From Hyphomicrobiales bacterium (GTDB taxonomy: Bacteria > Pseudomonadota > Alphaproteobacteria > Rhizobiales > Aestuariivirgaceae), in contig JANYGE010000385.1 of assembly GCA_025362535.1 (NCBI GenBank), forward strand, positions 1 through 10,350: 10,350 bases of DNA, written 5' to 3'. The notes under the pieces were generated by a model. It was not told the DNA's origin. It saw only the letters and a list, made by a program, of their open reading frames with translations, and ran no database searches. The translations under genes and the position numbers were made by a program. Below, piece after piece: positions 6,345-10,350 of the stretch; position 1 is the first letter of the stretch; every line of letters starts with the position of its first letter.

Positions 6345-7630
6345 ACGCTCTTCTGCATTACTGCCACAAAGAATCCATCCGTGCCATGCCGCGCCGGGGT
6401 GAGCAACAATGTATTGGCCGAGCCATCAGCTGAAATCGGTGGCTCACCGCCAATCGTGTGTTTCCATTGTTCAGTATACGGAATAATTTTGAAGTTCTTA
6501 TGGGAAGCTAAAAACGCCTTCACCTGCGTGGTGTTTTCGTCTGGCAAAACTGAACACGTAATATAGATAAGCCGCCCACCAGCCTTCACCAGTTGCGAGC
6601 CCTGCTCTAAAACTTCACGTTGATCTTTCTGGCGCTGTTCAAGCTGCTTGAGCTGCAAGCGCCACTTGGCATCAGGCTTCCGGCGCCAAGCGCCAGAACC
6701 TGAACAGGGTGCATCAATCAAAACACAATCAAATCCGCCCATATCCTTCAGCTTGTCGCCTTCGTCAGCTGCAACCACTTCAATGCAAGTGGCACCGGAA
6801 CGGTTGATGCGGTCAAAGATGGGGCGCAAACGGTGCTTGTCTTGATCAAAGGCCACCAGACGGCCTTTATTGTTCATCAACGCAGCCAAAGCTAAAGTCT
6901 TGCCGCCAGCGCCTGCGCACAGATCAATCACGCTCTCACCAGCCGTCACACCCGATAAAGCCGCGGCAATTTGCGAAGCCGAATCCTGCACCTCAAACCA
7001 GCCCATGCCATGTGCCGGTTCAACTTCCACATTGATATTGCGCGTGTCACCACCGGGCTGTTCGATGCGAACGCTCAACGGCGATAAAGGCCCAGCCTTC
7101 GCCCCATGCTTGGCAAAAGCTTCGAGCAATTGCGCACGCGACGCTTTTAAGGTGTTGACCCGCATATCAATCGGCGCACGCTCAGCAAGGGCCGCACCTT
7201 CAACAGCAGCACGATCACCAAATACTTCGGTAAGAGATGGTAGCAACCATTCTGGAAAATCACCCCTGATATGGGCGGGCAAATCATCGCGTAAATCACG
7301 CTCCAAAGCCGCTTTCTCTTTTGCAGTTAAAACGCCAGGGCCAAATTGCTCCGTACACAGAGTTTCAATTTCAGCCGCAGACATATTCCAAACATCGCGT
7401 AAGGCACCCAGCACCAAAGCGCGTGGGCGTCCATCACCCATGCGTGAGGCAGCCGTTTCACGCCTGCGCAAAACATCATAAACCAAGGTGCCAATGGCAT
7501 GACGATCAGTGGAGCCAGCAAAGCGATGCGCCTTACCCCAATCTTTCAAGGCTTCAGAGGCAGGGCGATGTTGAGTGAACACATCGGTGAGAATTTCAAT
7601 TGCCGCAGCAACGCGGCCAGCCATACGCAT
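6341..7630 (-). CDS. rsmB: 16S rRNA (cytosine-5)-methyltransferase, RsmB family
   Basis: A SAM-dependent enzyme of the RsmB/NOL1/NOP2/Sun family; E. coli RsmB methylates C967 of 16S rRNA. The 429 residues show an N-terminal NusB-like RNA-binding domain (about 5-140) followed by the Rossmann methyltransferase domain. The latter has the SAM-binding DLCAGAGGKT (236-245), motif IV DAPCSGSG (306-313) with Cys309, and motif VI TCS with catalytic Cys359. Having both cysteines is the hallmark of RNA m5C enzymes. The start is the ATG at 7630, 3 bases after the stop of the MAPEG gene, so translation is probably coupled; Met3 is an equal alternative. It is the third gene of the guaB-MAPEG-rsmB operon. 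A close paralogue with another target cytosine cannot be excluded, but the NusB-like extension fits RsmB. Confidence 0.92.
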   Translation of the reverse strand: MRMAGRVAAAIEILTDVFTQHRPASEALKDWGKAHRFAGSTDRHAIGTLVYDVLRRRETAASRMGDGRPRALVLGALRDVWNMSAAEIETLCTEQFGPGVLTAKEKAALERDLRDDLPAHIRGDFPEWLLPSLTEVFGDRAAVEGAALAERAPIDMRVNTLKASRAQLLEAFAKHGAKAGPLSPLSVRIEQPGGDTRNINVEVEPAHGMGWFEVQDSASQIAAALSGVTAGESVIDLCAGAGGKTLALAALMNNKGRLVAFDQDKHRLRPIFDRINRSGATCIEVVAADEGDKLKDMGGFDCVLIDAPCSGSGAWRRKPDAKWRLQLKQLEQRQKDQREVLEQGSQLVKAGGRLIYITCSVLPDENTTQVKAFLASHKNFKIIPYTEQWKHTIGGEPPISADGSANTLLLTPARHGTDGFFVAVMQKSV

Positions 7631-7633
7631 AAA

Positions 7634-8059
7634 TTATCCAATCATATAAAGTCGAATTGCAAACCAAACCCACATCGCAAAAACAGCTGCATATGAGACT
7701 AAAAACGCACGCATCCGCAGCGGAACAGTGTTAGAGCCCGTGTGCACCATGCTGTGCAAAACCCGTGCTACAAGAAAAACCCAAGATAAGCCAACACCAA
7801 TCCAATCAGCCTTGCCTGTCACCAAAAGCAGCCCGCACACGGCATACCAAATGGTTGGCGTTTCAAATTGATTATTAAAGTTATTGCCAAGCTTGCGCAC
7901 TGCATCGGGCCAGGCATCACTGTTGAGCGCGATGGCCCTCAGCTTCGTCTCGCCGCCCATAACGGAAGCGATACGCGCCTGAATGGTGCGCACCCCCACC
8001 CATGAAATCAAAACAACATGCAAAAACAGCGGCAACAGCAACAGTTTTTCGATTCCCAT
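7634..8059 (-). CDS. MAPEG-family integral membrane protein
   Basis: A 141-residue protein of the MAPEG family (membrane-associated proteins in eicosanoid and glutathione metabolism), whose known members are trimeric four-helix proteins, several using glutathione. Membrane helices are visible at about 5-25, 68-83, 86-103 and 117-138. The family's conserved stretch is present as NNFNNQFETP (59-68), followed by RVLHSMVHTGSN (99-110) and an Arg at 115. The start ATG lies 1 base after the guaB stop, with an AAGG site inside the end of guaB, and its own stop is 3 bases before rsmB. This is the middle gene of a tight operon. No substrate or link to GMP synthesis can be read from the sequence; bacterial members of this type are mostly uncharacterised. 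Confidence 0.9.
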   Translation of the reverse strand: MGIEKLLLLPLFLHVVLISWVGVRTIQARIASVMGGETKLRAIALNSDAWPDAVRKLGNNFNNQFETPTIWYAVCGLLLVTGKADWIGVGLSWVFLVARVLHSMVHTGSNTVPLRMRAFLVSYAAVFAMWVWFAIRLYMIG

Positions 8060-8060
8060 A

Positions 8061-9569
<1,509 letters not shown>

Positions 9570-9575
9570 TTAACA

Positions 9576-9643
9576 CCGGAATGACGGTGAGGGCAAGAGG
9601 GTCGTTATTGGCCTAGATCTTATTCCTAGGAACCGTCATCCGG
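9576..9643. repeat. long imperfect inverted repeat between rlmE and guaB
   Basis: CCGGAATGACGGT (9576-9588) pairs with ACCGTCATCCGG (9632-9643), a 12-bp match with one bulged A. The 43-base loop contains a second pair, CCTAG (9612-9616) with CTAGG (9626-9630). The arm continuing as ATCCGGGCGAAAG resembles one half of the dispersed intergenic palindromes with GTCAT...CGAAAG that are common in proteobacterial genomes. It could be a degenerate repeat of that kind, an rlmE 3' structure, or part of the guaB leader. No run of T follows on the minus strand to make a classical terminator. Confidence 0.5.
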
Positions 9644-9659
9644 GCGAAAGTTTTAGACT

Positions 9660-10350
9660 TTAGCCCCGAAACCCCGTCGCCAACATAAACAGCTCAGCCG
9701 AATCATCCCTGCTCGACATCGGCTTCACATGGCGCACGGTGCGGAAGTCTTTTTTCAAGCTGGCCAACAAAGCCCCTTCCGTGCCGCCGCGCAAAACCTT
9801 GGCGAGATAGGTGCCACCTGGCTTTAAAATAGTCTTGGCAAAATCATAGCCGGCTTCAACCAGTGCGATGATATTGATGTGATCTGTCTGTTTATGCCCC
9901 GTCGCATGGGTTGCCATATCGGACAAGACGCAATCGGCCTGCTCGCCACCGAGAGCCTCAATCAAAAGTTTGGGCGTATCTTCATCGTAGAAATCTTTTT
10001 TGAAAATAGTGACCGATGGAATGGGGTCCATCGAGTGCATATCAATGGCCACCACTTTGCCCTTGCCCTCTTCGGCTTTCACCCGTTTGGCCGCCACTTG
10101 GCACCAACCACCCGGCGCTGCCCCCAAATCCACAACACAAAAACCGGGTTTCAAGATTTCGTATTTATCGTCAATCTCAATGAGCTTGAAGGCAGAGCGT
10201 GAGCGGTAGCCCAGCTTCTTGGCTTCATGCACATAGGGGTCATTCAGCTGGCGTTCGAGCCAAATCTTCTGCGATACGGTTCTGCCTTTGCCGGTTTTCA
10301 CCCGCACTTTCATCAAGCGGCCTGAAGGCTCTTTGCCTGCACCGGGTCTG
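9660..10350 (-). CDS. rlmE: 23S rRNA (uridine-2'-O)-methyltransferase RlmE, 5' end off the window
   Basis: A SAM-dependent enzyme (FtsJ/RrmJ family) that 2'-O-methylates U2552 in the A-loop of 23S rRNA, acting on the assembled large subunit. The Rossmann fold shows the SAM motif DLGAAPGGW. The catalytic K-D-K-E set is present; counting from a TTG at 10316 it is Lys44 (SAFKL), Asp133 (LSDMATHATGHKQTDH), Lys173 (YLAKVLRGG) and Glu208 (DDSAELF). The frame stays open from 10316 to the window edge, encoding RPGAGKEPSGRL directly before MKVRVKT. Alphaproteobacterial RlmE proteins usually carry such a Gly/Arg-rich leader, so the true start is most likely beyond 10350. The ATG at 10313 or TTG at 10316 would be internal. 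The downstream neighbour is guaB after a 135-bp spacer. Confidence 0.93.
   Translation of the reverse strand, partial: RPGAGKEPSGRLMKVRVKTGKGRTVSQKIWLERQLNDPYVHEAKKLGYRSRSAFKLIEIDDKYEILKPGFCVVDLGAAPGGWCQVAAKRVKAEEGKGKVVAIDMHSMDPIPSVTIFKKDFYDEDTPKLLIEALGGEQADCVLSDMATHATGHKQTDHINIIALVEAGYDFAKTILKPGGTYLAKVLRGGTEGALLASLKKDFRTVRHVKPMSSRDDSAELFMLATGFRG

Noticed and set aside
6870..7481. 203-residue plus-strand ORF
   Set aside because: It is antisense to rsmB, which has all its motifs intact. The composition is Ser/Ala/Arg-rich without domain features.

Overview
The window looks like chromosomal housekeeping DNA of an alphaproteobacterium, most likely from the Hyphomicrobiales (Rhizobiales) or a close relative. 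This is inferred from the protein sequences (GuaA, GuaB, RlmE, RsmB, and an E. coli-type MntR of about 147 residues) and from my recollection that rlmE, guaB, a MAPEG protein, rsmB and guaA lie near each other in that order. No RNA gene, CRISPR array, insertion sequence or prophage gene is visible.

Left part (1-2598). A possible C-terminal scrap of a gene running in from the left is followed by a small secreted protein on the minus strand and an AT-rich spacer. Next comes a divergent pair: a DeoR-family repressor (minus) and a YbjJ-like MFS transporter (plus). Their 85-bp intergenic region holds three TGCACGTT copies, which look like the repressor's operator. This pair is probably a self-contained transport/regulation unit of unknown substrate.

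Middle part (2600-6344). guaA (GMP synthase) lies on the minus strand, convergent with the MFS gene and 32 bp downstream of mntH (Nramp-type Mn(II) transporter). mntH is divergent from mntR, the Mn-responsive repressor. Their 68-bp shared control region carries a near-palindromic MntR-box-like site and a second half-matching copy 19 bp away. mntR is followed after 12 bp by a gene for a small exported protein with four cysteines.

Right part (6341-10350). On the minus strand, guaB (IMP dehydrogenase), a MAPEG-family membrane protein and rsmB (16S rRNA m5C967 methyltransferase) are packed with 1- and 3-bp gaps and must be one operon. Upstream of it, after a spacer with a long imperfect inverted repeat, is rlmE (23S rRNA 2'-O-methyltransferase), whose true start lies beyond the right edge.

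Taken together, both dedicated enzymes of GMP synthesis (IMP to XMP by GuaB, XMP to GMP by GuaA) and two rRNA methyltransferases lie on one strand, split by a manganese-homeostasis module. I see no clearly new defence or mobile system. The points most worth checking are the Mn-regulated promoter upstream of guaA, the unknown Cys-rich protein attached to mntR, and the operators of the DeoR/MFS pair.
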